A program made the position numbers and the translations under genes. The notes below the pieces were generated by a model. The model was not told the origin of the DNA. It saw only the letters and a list, made by a program, of their open reading frames with translations, and searched no databases. A DNA stretch of 64,000 bases, taken from Silurus meridionalis. Lineage: Eukaryota; Chordata; Actinopteri; Siluriformes; Siluridae. Position 1 is the first letter of the stretch; the number at the start of each line of letters is the position of its first letter. This document shows, piece after piece, positions 1 to 12,118 of the stretch. The stretch lies in NCBI RefSeq assembly GCF_014805685.1, contig NC_060886.1:11422608-11486607 (forward strand), written 5' to 3'.

Positions 1-86
1 TCAAACATGTAAGGCTCGACAACTTTTGGAACTTGATGATAGTCCATTATTGGTCATTATGATTGACATCATCATCATGACTCTCC

Positions 87-120
<34 letters not shown>

Positions 121-2931
121 TCTACATCTATCGCATTCACTTTTTTTTATTCCTGAATTTTTAAAGGAGAATAAATGAAAAACGATTTCGACCATCAGTG
201 TGAGCAGGTGCATTGCCGCTGTACAAGTAAACCGTGCCTGAATTCAGAATGTGAGTGGACACAGGAGACACATTCATTCCGCCAAGTGTGAACAGCTATG
301 CGTCTTGGCTGTCCGATTGTGATTTAAGACGGATGTCAATACCATGTGTGAAAAGGGCCCGTTGTAACATTTTCATTTACATCTATGATCAATAGATCGA
401 GAAGTAGGAATAGAAACGATGCTTGGAGGTGCTCATTCGATAAATGAAATGCTTGAGCTTTAGGAAAACAGGTAAAAAATTAAAATACAGAAAAACAAGG
501 GTAGTGTCTGAGAATATCGTTTTTTCGTTTTCACGTGTATCCACCAGTCGTGCAATACAGTGACACAAAATGTGTCTCAAACACACAAACGCAGATGCTT
601 TAGTAGTCATGTTATAAACCTTCCGGGTGAGATGACAGCCAGGTGAACAACAGCAGCAAATACAGTTTGAGGTCACTGCACTGATATTGCACAAATATTC
701 ACTCCGTGCCTAAGCTTTCCTTCATTCCTCAGTCATGTGTTTATCAGAAAGAAATGTCTTGTGTGATTCACTGGGATCGAGGTGAGCATTTTAAGAGTCA
801 GCATTTCCAAAAATCCTGACTAGTCATAAACACCTAAAATATGGGCTATACCCTCTTGATTTGAAAGGTCAGATCAAATCTAATGGCCATCACAATGTCA
901 AAAAATTCAGAAGTGTATGGGAAGACAAGATATACATATATATGCATGTAGAAGCAGGCATGTACGAGGTATTTATGTGCTGTACATAATTGCAGCTTAC
1001 TTTCCTGGAATAGGAACATTTGCATGGTTGTGCTCTTTACCAGGAGCAGGTCTTACAAACACTGCTTGCTTTATTTGTACATTTAGGGAGTGTGTAATGA
1101 TTGCAAGCTGTATTTGCAGCCATTGCACCCAACGTGAGCTAGCAGAGCAACCGCAGTCTATGCAGCTCATTGAGTAGCCCAAGGATCACATGTTTTGCCA
1201 AATTCTTAGTTTTCTAAGAAACACTCAATGTGCACCTATTCACACAGTGGACAAACCTAAACACAGATTAACTTCTATTCACATTTAATTTTCATGTGAT
1301 AGAAACATTACAGAAAAATGCTGTGACTTTTTTTTTTTTTTTTTTACAGAAACCGAATGGAAAGTCTGAATATTCCTTTCTTAATGCAGCTCTAAGGCTT
1401 CGTTTCTAATATTAAAATTAGGCATGATTGAATTGAAGTGATAAACTCCTCTGGCCCATGCTAAATGAATTTGGAAAAGGAAAAACAGAACACACCTATC
1501 AAATTTGAGACAGTTCAGATTCTGGCCAAGAATTCCATAATCCTTGAGCTTATCTCATCTTTCCAGTCTGTTCGTATTGCATAAATGAAAGCTGAGATGT
1601 TGCTTTCCAGCTCATATCTGTGCTGCTTTTTGAAAGCTCATCGTTTTGTGTTGGTTCCTTAAAATCAGATACAACAGGTTTTCTCAGACAAGTTCTGGAT
1701 TAAATGGTTTTAGCCGTTGTACATTCAAAGTGTTCTTGATGTTTGAAGGGTTTTGCTACAACATAAAAGGCTTCTGCATGGCCACATGTCCAGTAGAAGC
1801 TAGGAACAGGGAAATTCCTCAAAGTCTATCTGGCATACAGTGTTATCCAGCCAGTTTTTCTTGCACAACGACTCGAGTTAGGGTTAGGGTTCTTGTGTGG
1901 TGGTGGAGTTCTGCATGCACTAACATGAATTAATTTTTACCGATCCTCCTGGCTTATATTCACCTACCAAATCGCTTCATTCATTTTCAAATCAATTTAC
2001 CTGGCCTGAGGAATCACTACTGTTTCGGTCATTTGACAGTTGGATGTATTTGTTTCATCATTTTGAACAGTTACATGTATGAACACCATGTAAACACACC
2101 CCATTCATTTTTACACCACACTTACACTACATGTCAGCCTGAAATGGACACAAATCAATAGAGCAGTTGATGACATAACAGGTTGCATTATAGGTTGGCA
2201 GGTCTATTATTAATTTTGCTGGACACAAATGTCCACTCATATTCAAACAAAGACAACCACCACATAAGAGAAGAGGTTTGTTTGTTCATTATTAAACTCT
2301 CAGGACACAATGTTGTCTCCCCTCAGAAAACACATTCTGGGTTCACTCAGGACCTGTTGCTGCATTTAGTTAATAAAATGCACGCTTTTAAAGTGCACCA
2401 ATGCACAAAAAAAAGAAAAGAAAAGAAAGACAAGCATTGCTTTGTATACTGGGTAACATGTTTTGACCTCGGACAGCTATGAATTACTAATCAAATTATA
2501 AAACAATGCTTCTTTCAAAAAACATATGCATTCTTGATCATAACATCTTAACATTTCATACGGTCTGGGACAGCAACAACAGTCTAGCAATCCGTACAAA
2601 AACACCCACAAAATGTCGAACAACGTGCATAATAATAATAAAAAAGGCTTCGGGCCTTCGTCAAATCCTGTGCAACCTACAAGGGTGTGCGCGAGCGCGC
2701 GCACGCACGCGTATCAAAGTTGTTGACGCGTGAATGAGAAGTGAAGCGTCAGAAGCACTCGGGGCTGATTTGTGCTTATCTAAATGCCATGTGGAAACAC
2801 TCGCACGTGCAACGACCATCGTTTTTATTCGCCCTGATTATTAGGAATATATCATTATATACATATATATGCATGCAATGAGGACACACAACGGACTGGG
2901 GTATGGACAGATGTGTTTGGGGAACACGCAC
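1..2931. other. tbc1d4 intron 1 (partial), no other gene seen
   Basis: This stretch lies downstream of the tbc1d4 first coding exon on the minus strand, so it should be intron 1 sequence; TBC1D4 first introns are very long in vertebrates. I found no exon resembling the next part of the TBC1D4 phosphotyrosine-binding domain. It holds an (ATT)n run near 87-121, a poly-T run near 1328-1346, a 15-base telomere-like GTTAGGG motif near 1877-1891 and a purine/pyrimidine alternating GCGC-rich patch near 2688-2712. The open frames here are short and show no family resemblance. Confidence 0.6.
87..121. repeat. (AAT)n microsatellite
   Basis: Uninterrupted trinucleotide run, visible directly. It produces an artificial poly-tyrosine stretch in a minus-strand open frame that should not be called a gene. 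Confidence 0.95.
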
Positions 2932-3318
2932 CTGGTCTGGGTCGCACGCCTTGAACACATGGCAGGCCATTTCACACTCCGGGTCGTCCGGCTGGTTGCG
3001 GATGAGGTAGGCGAAGTAGGCGAGGTCATGGCTGTTGTGGATGAAGCGGGAGATGCACTGCGCCTTGTGCTCGAATATAAAGACGGACGCGATGCTGCTG
3101 TTTGCAGGCACGCAGCGGATCACCGGGGGGCTCAGGGAGAGGTGGACCTGCCGAGCCTGGACCGGTCCGGATTCACTCTTCCGGCGAATTTCGGCCACCA
3201 GCCACGGAAGCATGGGCAGCGTGGTGCGCCGGTCCAGCGCGCTGCAGCCCACATACCACAGCGAGAAGCTCCTCTCCTTCTTCCCTCTCCCTCTCCCTTT
3301 GTCCTCTGCCGCCTCCAT
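2932..3318 (-). CDS. tbc1d4: TBC1D4 (AS160) first coding exon, N-terminal PTB domain
   Basis: TBC1D4 is the Akt-regulated Rab GTPase-activating protein that controls GLUT4 vesicle traffic; this exon encodes only the start of its first phosphotyrosine-binding domain, not the RabGAP domain. The 129-codon exon contains [18 protein letters not shown], then [24 protein letters not shown] and QPDDPE, all very close to the TBC1D4 N-terminus and clearly nearer to it than to TBC1D1. The ATG at 3318 has G at -3 and G at +4, and an in-frame TAG lies upstream, so this is the first usable start. The exon ends in codon phase 0 at a CAG|GTGCGT donor. The human protein carries a longer unstructured leader before the same domain; here only about 16 residues precede it. 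The rest of the gene lies left of the window. commd6 follows on the same strand, as in human. Confidence 0.93.
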
Positions 3319-3345
3319 GTCCACTTCAAGATTCAACCAGGTCAA

Positions 3346-6300
3346 AAGGGAACTCTAAAACCACGCGACTCGACACCTGGATCTCTTTCGTGCAACAAAT
3401 CACATGGAGTGCGTCTGTACGTGTGAGTGCGCGTGTGTGTTGTAGATCGTCCTGCAAAATCTTAGGATGACGGAGCCCCCAGGCGTCCCGCATGGAGCTG
3501 TAGCAAACTCTAGTTTTTTTTTCCCTAAAGAAATGAGTCTGTACACCTGGAGATATTTTTCACGCATGCATTGAGAAAGTCAGGAGTGCGAGCTGAAGTT
3601 GATCAAGTTCAGAGTCCTGAAACGTGGCGCCTAAAAAGCGCGTGTAAACACAACACAACACAACCGAGCAGCAGAAGCGCAGGCACTGTGGAGTCTCCTC
3701 ATACACACCTACGGCTCGGAGACACGCCGCTGACAACTCTTTCACTTCAATCTTCTGTAGTCCATACTTTCTGTAGCTTGTTTTGCTTTAGTGTTGTAGG
3801 CGTCGTTCTTTTATTTATTCTTCTACCTTCGGTGCCATTGACAGCAGAAACAGCAGAAGCGCCGTGTCGTCCTCTTCGGCCAGGCTGCAGCTCCAGGAGG
3901 CGTGGCTCTGACTGGGGTATAGGCGGTACCCATTTACAAACCCATGTCCCAAATCACACTCTTTCCTACACTCATATTCATTCCAGTTTGCTGTATACAG
4001 GCTCACGTTTTGCATACTCGTCACTTTTAAGTATAAAAAATTCATTATAATGCAGCTATGAACTAAAAGTAAAGGTTTATGACGTGATCTTGGAGGCGTG
4101 GCCGCCTTAGGGCTCTGTAGCCTCTGTGGGCGGAGTCACGACCCAACAGCATTTTAATCTCATAATGAACTAGTGAATTAAAACGAATAAAATAAATGAA
4201 CAATAAAATTAGTGCACTATATTAATAATCCCCATTATCTGATTTTTAGAACACAATGGTTCCATTGTTTTTACATAAATATGATTGTTTATTATTAATA
4301 ACTCCATGGAGGATTTTATGGCGAAACATATCAAACTGATTATCTTTTTTCTATTTTTTGAGTTATTATCCATTTTACATCAGATTTAAAGTTACACTTC
4401 ATTACCTGTATCATATTTATTTAATGTATATTAGTTGTCATTTTTTTCCTTTAGTTTACATGTTTGTTTTGTTTTGCAATTCCATATTTTTTTCTTTCTC
4501 CTTGTTTTCCTTCTGTTATGGTTACATGTGTCTAAAGCCAATATAATATTTGGCACTATTTGCCTTTGAATCTAACCTTTTTTTTCAAATCAGTTTTGTA
4601 CCCTGGCTTCACATTTACAGGAAGAATCATTGCCTTTGATATGAATGAAACTATTACCACACTCAAAGTTATTAAATCTGGTGCTCTACAGTCAGGACCA
4701 AGTATCAGTAAAGTCATTGCATTTTTAGACAACTTTCATGAGACATGAAGGCCTCCACTCCCTTCCTCCTGCTCCAGGATTATGCCTAGGGATTTTATTA
4801 GGGTCAGGGTCAGCTTTATTTCCATCTACCATCATTCTGTTGAACTCTACACTACACCACTAGGACACTGATGGCTCACTGATGCTTTACTGAGCCTACT
4901 GCCAGTAATCATTATGTAGTTCAACTCCACTCTGCAAATTCAGAATCATCTGATTCATCCACTGTCCCTTTGAAATATCTCTGGATCATTATAACTGTAT
5001 ACAATCATATATTCTTAGAATATCCTAGATTATCCTTTATATGTTTATATATCTGTGCATACACCATGTATAACTATTGTATAGTTGTACATACAATATA
5101 CATATCAATAGGAAAATGTAATATTTATTAAAATATTTCTGCACACTTTTATATTTCTACTTCCCACAGTCTTTATATTAATGTTTTACCTCAACAGCTT
5201 CTGCACATTTTTCACTGCCATAGCCTTTATATTTATTTGATGTACATATATTTACATATTTATCTGCACGTCAGTTCGCACAATGCTATTTGCACTAACT
5301 GCATATTATTGCTGTGTACCTGTACTATGCAATGACAAAGTTGTATCTATCTTTCTATCCAGGATCCGTAGTTTGATCATGAGCTTTGGTTAGTGTCTGT
5401 CCATAACTCTACTTGATTTGTCCTTGTCCTCCTGGTTCCTCCCAAAACCCCTGGAATGTTGATAATGTCTAAAGTGTATGTTTGGGAGCACAGAGCCATA
5501 GTCCCATCTTCACATCAGGTATAGGTTACAGATCCACAATTAACTAGGATAAAGTAGGTGCTGAGGATGCATGACTGAATCATTGTTAGTCATACAACTA
5601 ATACATATAACCAAGATAAACACACTTCACAAAACCTATTTTATTTTAATCCTTCAAAGAAAAGATGCAAAATATTAAAGTAGAAAAACATTACTGGATA
5701 ATCACTGGAAAATCAAATGCATATAAACCAGTTGGAAGGTGCAGCTGAAAAGGTGCTCTGACAGAAGATAAGTAGTTATCTATTTATTTAGCCTGTTTCT
5801 CTGTTGTGCAAGCATGTGAAATGTAAAGCATGTTGTCATGAACAGCACAGTCAAATAAAAAGCAGGGTCATGGCAAACAATGATAATATTTGTTTTTGCA
5901 TTGATCTTGCTTACTATCAGCAATTTATTACTATATTCCTTCATATAAGAAATATACATTTGTTTAAAACTTTTCTTTTCATTCATATGTGAATGAATTA
6001 AATGTGAATATTTAATGTATTGTAATGTAAAGCTTATATTTAATGTAAAAATCTTGATGTTGTTACATAAAACATAGAAAGCATACTACGCTCAGCCACT
6101 AGAGCCCTATTTGTAACAAGATGCCATGGATGCAAGCTCTCTTACTCCCAGAAATAGATAAAATATGCAAGACATGTAACCCCATCAAAGCCATTCTGTG
6201 GCTGTGTGGCTTACCACACCGCAGGAGCTGCTCTGTTGTGTGCCCTTTTTTTTGGGGTTAGGACAACACCAGAATAGAAACACAACCAATTTGTTTGTTT

Positions 6301-6731
6301 TAATGTCTTATTCACTTTACTCCAGTGGTAAAACAGTAGACTGGCAGCATCAACAACCAATACAGAAGCGTACTTTGCTAAGAAAAACGTATTCATAATT
6401 CATTATATTTCCGTTATTTCAAATCATAAATTGTAATTATTTAAAATTATTTAACTTCAGTGAAACCACTAGCAAATATATTTATTTACAAAAGCTGCTT
6501 GTTTGCGAATCTGACATTAATCTGTCATTTTTTTTTATTTATTATTCTTTTAGCACCTTACTTTTTAATTAATCGGACTATAAATAAATATTTAGTATAT
6601 TAGTTCAGAGTGACCTTTTTGTGAACCATTTTCCTGTTCAGACTGGACATTTACATGGTTTCACAGCTCCATTTTCACAGTTTTTTTAAGGTATCATTAG
6701 ATAAATGCTATTACTAATGCAAGCAATTATC
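3346..6731. other. tbc1d4 upstream region and intergenic sequence
   Basis: The first 800 bases upstream of tbc1d4 are the least AT-rich part and contain GC-box/CACCC-like words (near 3897, 4091 and 4127), so the promoter probably lies there. From about 4150 the sequence is AT-rich. A block near 4790-5345 looks like a dispersed repeat: its last part (a phrase ending in GTACCTGTACTATGCAATGACA followed by CTAT units) recurs near 9700-9780. A 62-codon open frame near 4560-4748 has no recognisable features. Confidence 0.5.
5220..5350 (+). repeat. 3' part of a dispersed repeat, copy 1
   Basis: Shares with 9640-9780 the order: runs of ATATTTA/TACATAT, a TTTGCACT-type phrase, then TGTACCTGTACTATGCAATGACA and a tetranucleotide CTAT tail. 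The same tail is common in fish interspersed repeats; the family was not identified. Confidence 0.55.
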
Positions 6732-6748
6732 TTTATTCAAGCTTTATT
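6732..6748 (-). terminator. commd6 polyadenylation signals
   Basis: Two TTTATT words on the plus strand (AATAAA on the minus strand) lie at 6732-6737 and 6743-6748, about 170-190 bases past the commd6 stop codon, a normal spacing for a short 3' UTR. Confidence 0.6.
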
Positions 6749-6919
6749 CAGTGTTTATAACAAATTATTTTGGAATGCACATACAAAATGCAAATAGAGC
6801 ACTGTTAAAAACCCCACTATGGGTTAGTTACAGAGCACAAAGACATATCAAAAGAGGTGTAAACAGTCAGTAAATAGTGAAAGGCTACAGAGAGCAATAG
6901 AACAATTAAAGCTGAACTT

Positions 6920-9803
6920 TTACACAGTTTCCAAAACAGAAGCAATTTCTTTGAATTGTCTGTAGAAATTCTGTAAAAAAAAAAAAAAAAAGAGATAAAA
7001 AGACAGCTGTAAATCATGTAGTTTATTATTTAATGAATTGGATTAATTAATAGAAGTAATTCAGCACACCTGGAACTGAAGAACTGTCATCTCAAAAGAC
7101 TTGTAGGAAATCTCTCCAGATGTGTCTGCGATTTTCATCAGGACAGAGATGTACGGGGAGTTGAGCGAGCGACATGTGTCGGAGCTTACTGCCATCCCCA
7201 GCTTCCACTGGATGTCTACCAGCTACAACAGAACAACATTTTTTCTTACACACAATTTGTGTTGGCCTGATTTTAACTGATTTTAACTGATTTTTCACTC
7301 TAGTTCAGCAATATCACACCTGACTCTAGTCTGAAAACTTGAATCAAAATCCTGGAAATGTATCCAGTAACGAGTCCTACAAACATGTGGAAACTGTTGG
7401 ACTGTAAACATAAGTGAGACAAAAAAAAAAAAAAACGAAACTTGCCTTAACACATGCAATGACTCGCAACAACAAAGAAACCAGAATCTATTCATTGGTG
7501 AATTCCGGCGACATCAGTCACAGCGCCATTAGCAACTCAATGCAGGCATGTTCATTGACGCAACAAGGTTAAGAAATGTTTAACTTGATGTATTATGGAG
7601 TGATTAGGTGCACAGGATTAAAGACAGTAGACTGAACATGATTTGTGACAGAACACATGACAGTCTGGTGCACACACTGTTGCTACCTTATCCGGTATGA
7701 CATGATGCACGTATACATTGGTGAATTATATACATAAACGCTCTTCCTCCAGAAATGATTTGTTGTCAAACGTGGAATGCTAGTTGCGCCACCTAGTGAT
7801 AAAAGTTCCTATAGTAACCAATAGTAATAAGCATACTTATGACTTTATAATACAGTGTCTGGTGACTTGCATTGAATTTGTCTGAGTGCAGGATATGTAC
7901 TGTATGTTCTTAGAAGAGATATGTCAGGTCCACATAAATCTCTTTCTTAAAATATTTATTTCTTAATTTTTTTTTAATATAAAATTAAATCACGATTGAT
8001 TGCGACATTAACTGCCATATTAACTGCCATAATGAATAATAATAATAATTATTCCTATATATTCCCTATATATTCCCTTCATAATGAAGGCTTTATTTTC
8101 ATAGAACTTGCAGAATATATGTTACACTGTATTAATCAATAAAGTAAACTATTAACATAACATTGGTTTATAGTGCTTGAAGGACTCACGGTGTGCTGAT
8201 GTGGCCCAGGAAGAATTTGAGGTTGAGATCTAAAGGGAATTATTATGTGATTTAAACCAGAGATGTACCTGACCAATGCTGGCCACAGCCTGCAACTCCT
8301 GGTGTGCTTGTACAAGAGAGCCATGATCTGTCCACAGCTGGTGCACGACTTGTAAAGCAGATTTGGACCATTTCATATTACACTCTCCTAATTTAGCAAC
8401 CAGACCATCTGCAGTGAGGTTAGTCTTCGCGGCAGACCTACGAGAATTTTTTTAAATACAGAAAAGTTTTGCAAACAGACATGCTGAGTATAAGCAGGCT
8501 TTCAATCTACAGGCAATCTATCAATTTGTTACAAGCACCAATAAGGTAATTGGTCATGTTTTATAATCATTATATAAAATCAATATGAAATTCTGCCAAA
8601 CATTAAATTCAAGCAAACAAAAACTATGATCTGTTTACTTAGAAAATCAGAAACAAGTATATATTGTCCTACTATATACCATTTAATGCATGATCCATCT
8701 ATCATACCTTTTTAGAGACCCCATGGTATTGCTTTGCAAGCAGATAATGGAATACATTTCGATAAGACCACCTGGCCAAACCAGAGTGGCTCTTCGGATC
8801 CCACAAGCTTTCAGACTGCTTAATGCAAGAATGCCCTTCTAAACTATCCCATAATTATCTTATGCTCAGTTCTCCCTGACAATCATAGTCATGTTCATTC
8901 TGCCTTTGCACACAGGACCTTTTATTGCCATTGTTACTGTTTTTGGTTCGTTTTTGTTATACCTCATTACAAATTGTACTTCCCTTTTGCACATCTAAAA
9001 ATACTTTATCATTATCTCATACATGTTCACATATCCTCTCTTAATTTCTATAATTTTCTAAAATCTTCTCATATTTTCTCTTATTTTATATATAGACCCT
9101 TTTATCTAATGCACAAATTTCCAAGTAAACGACCAGGTTTATATTTCAATGCAAGCTGTATTCTGCATATAACTATGTTTGTGACCAAAAAATCTTAAAT
9201 CTTGAATTTTAGGGGGAAAAAAAATACCTTACCTAAAATGAAATGACAGCAGCCTAATAATATCCTGAACAGCTTTACAGTCAAGTTGTATCCCAGCTTT
9301 TTGACATTTCTGCCGAATAATAATAGAAAGTATGAAGGAACATGTATCGTTGTTGCAAAACAGTGCAAAACAAAGACGTACATGTAGGGCTCAACTGACC
9401 TGGTAATTTTCAACCACATCTACTGCACTGCATTTTCCTTCAAGATGAAGCAGGATCTCATGACACTGAAACAATTAACAATGAGGTCAGATGTGTAGTC
9501 AAAACACAAGAGTCTTTGTGTAATACAATAAATGTTTATGGAAATCTGACCATCAAACTGTGGACAGATAATTGTATAGAATATTTTACTATCCTGTAGT
9601 ATATATTATAATATTATAATATTTATTTACAGTACTGGTACATATGTCTACACATATATATGACATGCTGTACATATACTTATATATTTGTCAGTTTGCA
9701 CAAGTGCTACTGTTTGCACTTCTGGTAGATGCAAATCTGCATTTCATTGCAGTGTACCTGTACTATGCAATGACAGATGATCGATCGATCGATCGATAGA
9801 TTT

Positions 9804-9860
<57 letters not shown>

Positions 9861-10835
9861 ATTCTTTTTTCTATTGTGTGCAAATCTTCTTATACATAAA
9901 CCTCCTCCTTGGTCTTCCTCTTTTCCTCCTTCCAGCATTCTCAGCATTCTCCTACTGATATACCCCATGTCCCTCCTCTGCACATGTCCAAACCATCTCA
10001 ATCTCACCTCCCTCACCTTGTATCCAAAACATCCTACATGCGCTGTCCCTCTAATAAACTAATTTCTAATCCTGTCCATCCTCGTCACTCCCAACGAAAA
10101 ACCTCAACATCTTCAGCTCTGCTACCTCCAGCTCCACCTCCTGTCTTTTACTCAATGCTACTGTCTCTAAACCATACAACATCTCAGGTCTCACCACAGT
10201 CCTATAAACTTTCCCTTTCACTCTTGCAGATATCCTTCTATGACCTATTTATTGTGTGCAAATATACAATAAATAATTCTGACACATTTGAATAAACTGA
10301 GGGAAAAAACACAAAACATTTGGTGCTTACTGTTTCTTCAAACACTTCTGATGGCAGTTTTGCAATGTTCTCAACCACAGCCACGTCTGAAAAAAATATA
10401 TATAATCATAATTTAAACAAATTACTAAAATACCAACTTGTAATATACAGCATTTTTATTAAATCTTAAAATGCAATGCAAGTAGCTGAGAGACCCAAAG
10501 ACTAATGACTCTGTACAGCTCATTGTGCTAATATGGAAAAAACTTTAAGTGTAATTACATTACAGGTTATATAACTGTGGACATTATACCATAGAAATAA
10601 CATTATAATAATATATTATATAGATCGATATCAAGAAATTGCTGTACAGAGATAAAGATGTTATGAAGTTGGAATGTATACGTTTAGTGCATTTAGTTTA
10701 CGTTCAGTAAATTATTAATAGTTGCTAGATTATAATCTGCGGACAATTTCTAATTTACAAAGTAAGGTATTATACTGAAGGTATATTTTTAATACAAACT
10801 ATTTTCTATACAAACTCACCAGTTGACAGCTCCAT
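6920..10835 (-). CDS. commd6: COMM domain-containing protein 6, full length with HN domain
   Basis: COMMD6 is a subunit of the COMMD/CCDC22/CCDC93 (Commander) complex, which supports endosomal cargo recycling and NF-kB control. Seven coding exons join without a phase conflict: 10820-10835, 10331-10386, 9400-9465, 9233-9309, 8269-8437, 7070-7222 and 6920-6970, giving 195 residues. The C-terminal COMM domain (about residues 129-195) starts LVDIQWKLGMAVSSDTCRSL and ends NFYRQFKEIASVLETV, nearly the human sequence. Residues 1-128 form a helical N-terminal HN-type domain (motifs ENIAKLPSEVFEETCHEILL and GLVAKLGECNMKW). The common human COMMD6 isoform is only 85 residues and lacks most of this domain, so the fish gene keeps the longer form. 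The start ATG at 10835 lies about 190 bases inside a promoter-like segment. Confidence 0.95.
7787..7802 (-). promoter_or_regulatory. CTCF-like site
   Basis: On the minus strand the segment reads approximately TCACTAGGTGGCGC, one or two changes from the core CTCF consensus CCACTAGGGGGCGC. It lies in intron 5 of commd6. Resemblance only. Confidence 0.3.
9600..9861 (+). repeat. Dispersed repeat tail with GATC and TATC microsatellites, copy 2
   Basis: The phrase GTACCTGTACTATGCAATGACA near 9756 matches 5314-5335, and is followed by (GATC)n at about 9778-9797 and an uninterrupted (TATC)n at about 9805-9860. It lies in intron 2 of commd6. Confidence 0.65.
9895..10240 (-). mobile_element. RTE-type LINE remnant, reverse transcriptase C-terminus
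   Basis: Read on the minus strand, the segment encodes pieces typical of the end of fish RTE elements: a KVYRTVV...MLYGLETV phrase, an ELEVAELKMLRF phrase and RLRWFGHVQRRDM. Frames are broken. The segment aligns base by base with about 58430-58735, where a longer copy sits in the same orientation. It is inserted in intron 2 of commd6, in the same sense as that gene, and is inactive. Confidence 0.8.
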
Positions 10836-12118
10836 CCTCAAGACTGTAGAGAGCTGGCTTCAGACGACTGCATTCAACAAATCGATTCAGGATTGTGACC
10901 TTATACAAGTGCTTAAGGTTCTTATAAGCAAATAGCACGTTTTCAATGTTTAATAATATACAACATTTAATAAACAAATGTTCAGTTTTCGAGGTCTTCT
11001 TCGCTAACCGAAAACAAAAACTACTTCCGTATACGTCATCGCCTCCCCGTCGTTGATTGGCTGAAATTATAAACGGTTCCTACCTGCGTTTTGTATCTTA
11101 TAATAATGGTATGTAGGATGTTATATACACGTCCTCTGTCTAAGTACAAACATGTGTTTTTATAAATAATGGAAATTATGTCAATATAAATTGTACAAAA
11201 TAAATATAAATATAAAACAACCATGAACGTGTATGCTTTATATTAGGTTTGGTGGGTATACAGCGTCATCTGCTGGTTATTCTAAAAAAAAAAAAAAAAA
11301 AAAAAAGCATGTGATATTTTGTCAAATAGTTTTTGGGACGTTTTAGATTTTTTATCCGACATGTCAAACTAAAGGCTCCCGAGCCACTTCCGGTGCGCGG
11401 ATCCATTATATCCGCCCTATAAGATAATATCATCATTATTTTTATAATTGTCAAAGTTTGACTCTGCATAGTTTCTACACTTTCTTCCTGAAACACTGCC
11501 CCATCAATTCGAACCTCTGCTGCTCGAAAGCTCTGAATGTTTAAATGTACATATCTCTGAGAGCTACTTCTGTCCATTCTGAGGCACACACAGGAGTGTC
11601 ATGTCAGGCAAATGTGCATAAGAACAGAATGTACTGCTTATACTTGTGGTTTTATATTCACATGTTATTCTACATCCTGTCTGTCTTGTTCATTAAATTT
11701 TGATAGTTTGGCCCTCTACTTAGACTCAGTATTTGATTTTGGGCCCCATCCATGATTGATTTTTGAAGACACAGCTAAATTGTAATACTGAAATTCTGGT
11801 CTACATGAAAAAGTTCAAACTTATAGTACACCTAATCATAACAAAATAAGTTTTACATACTTTATATGGGTTAAACCCAGATCTGCTTTCCCATATATAT
11901 TTAGAAACACAAAGTACTAAATGATGGCCTTGTCCTCTTCTGGAACAGTGTAAATCCAACATGAGATGAACCGTGAGTGTTATAGCAAGGCTGATTTTCT
12001 TATTTACATAATGGGTGGGGCTTTTTGTGTAATTATATACCAGGCATTGACAGGTAAAGGTTTATTATCATGAAGTGCTCGAGCTTGGAGAAGTATAATT
12101 CAGATAAAGTGACCGGAG
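10836..12118. other. commd6-grtp1 head-to-head intergenic region
   Basis: This 1.3-kb gap separates the divergent start codons of commd6 and grtp1. The commd6 side has a compact promoter-like patch (see 11023-11061). The middle is AT-rich, with a poly-A run near 11283-11306 and no gene. In human the divergent partner of COMMD6 is UCHL3, not GRTP1, so this junction is a fish-side arrangement. Confidence 0.55.
11023..11061 (-). promoter_or_regulatory. Likely commd6 core promoter elements
   Basis: Within 39 bases there is an ETS-type ACTTCCG (11023-11029), a CRE-like TACGTCA (11032-11038) and an ATTGG that reads CCAAT on the minus strand (11056-11060). This trio is typical of TATA-less housekeeping promoters and lies 190-225 bases upstream of the commd6 ATG. 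The position of the start site is inferred. Confidence 0.5.

Noticed and set aside
2776..3345. Upstream start at 3345 for the tbc1d4 exon
   Set aside because: The codon at 3345 is TTG, not ATG, and an in-frame TAG lies just upstream; ATG at 3318 is the first real start.
2869..3470. Several plus-strand open frames of 100-185 codons opposite tbc1d4 exon 1
   Set aside because: They are shadows of the GC-rich minus-strand exon, have no family resemblance, and the minus frame matches the TBC1D4 PTB domain.
3571..4050. 159-codon plus-strand open frame upstream of tbc1d4
   Set aside because: Low-complexity Ser/Thr/Leu composition and promoter-type sequence; no recognisable protein features.
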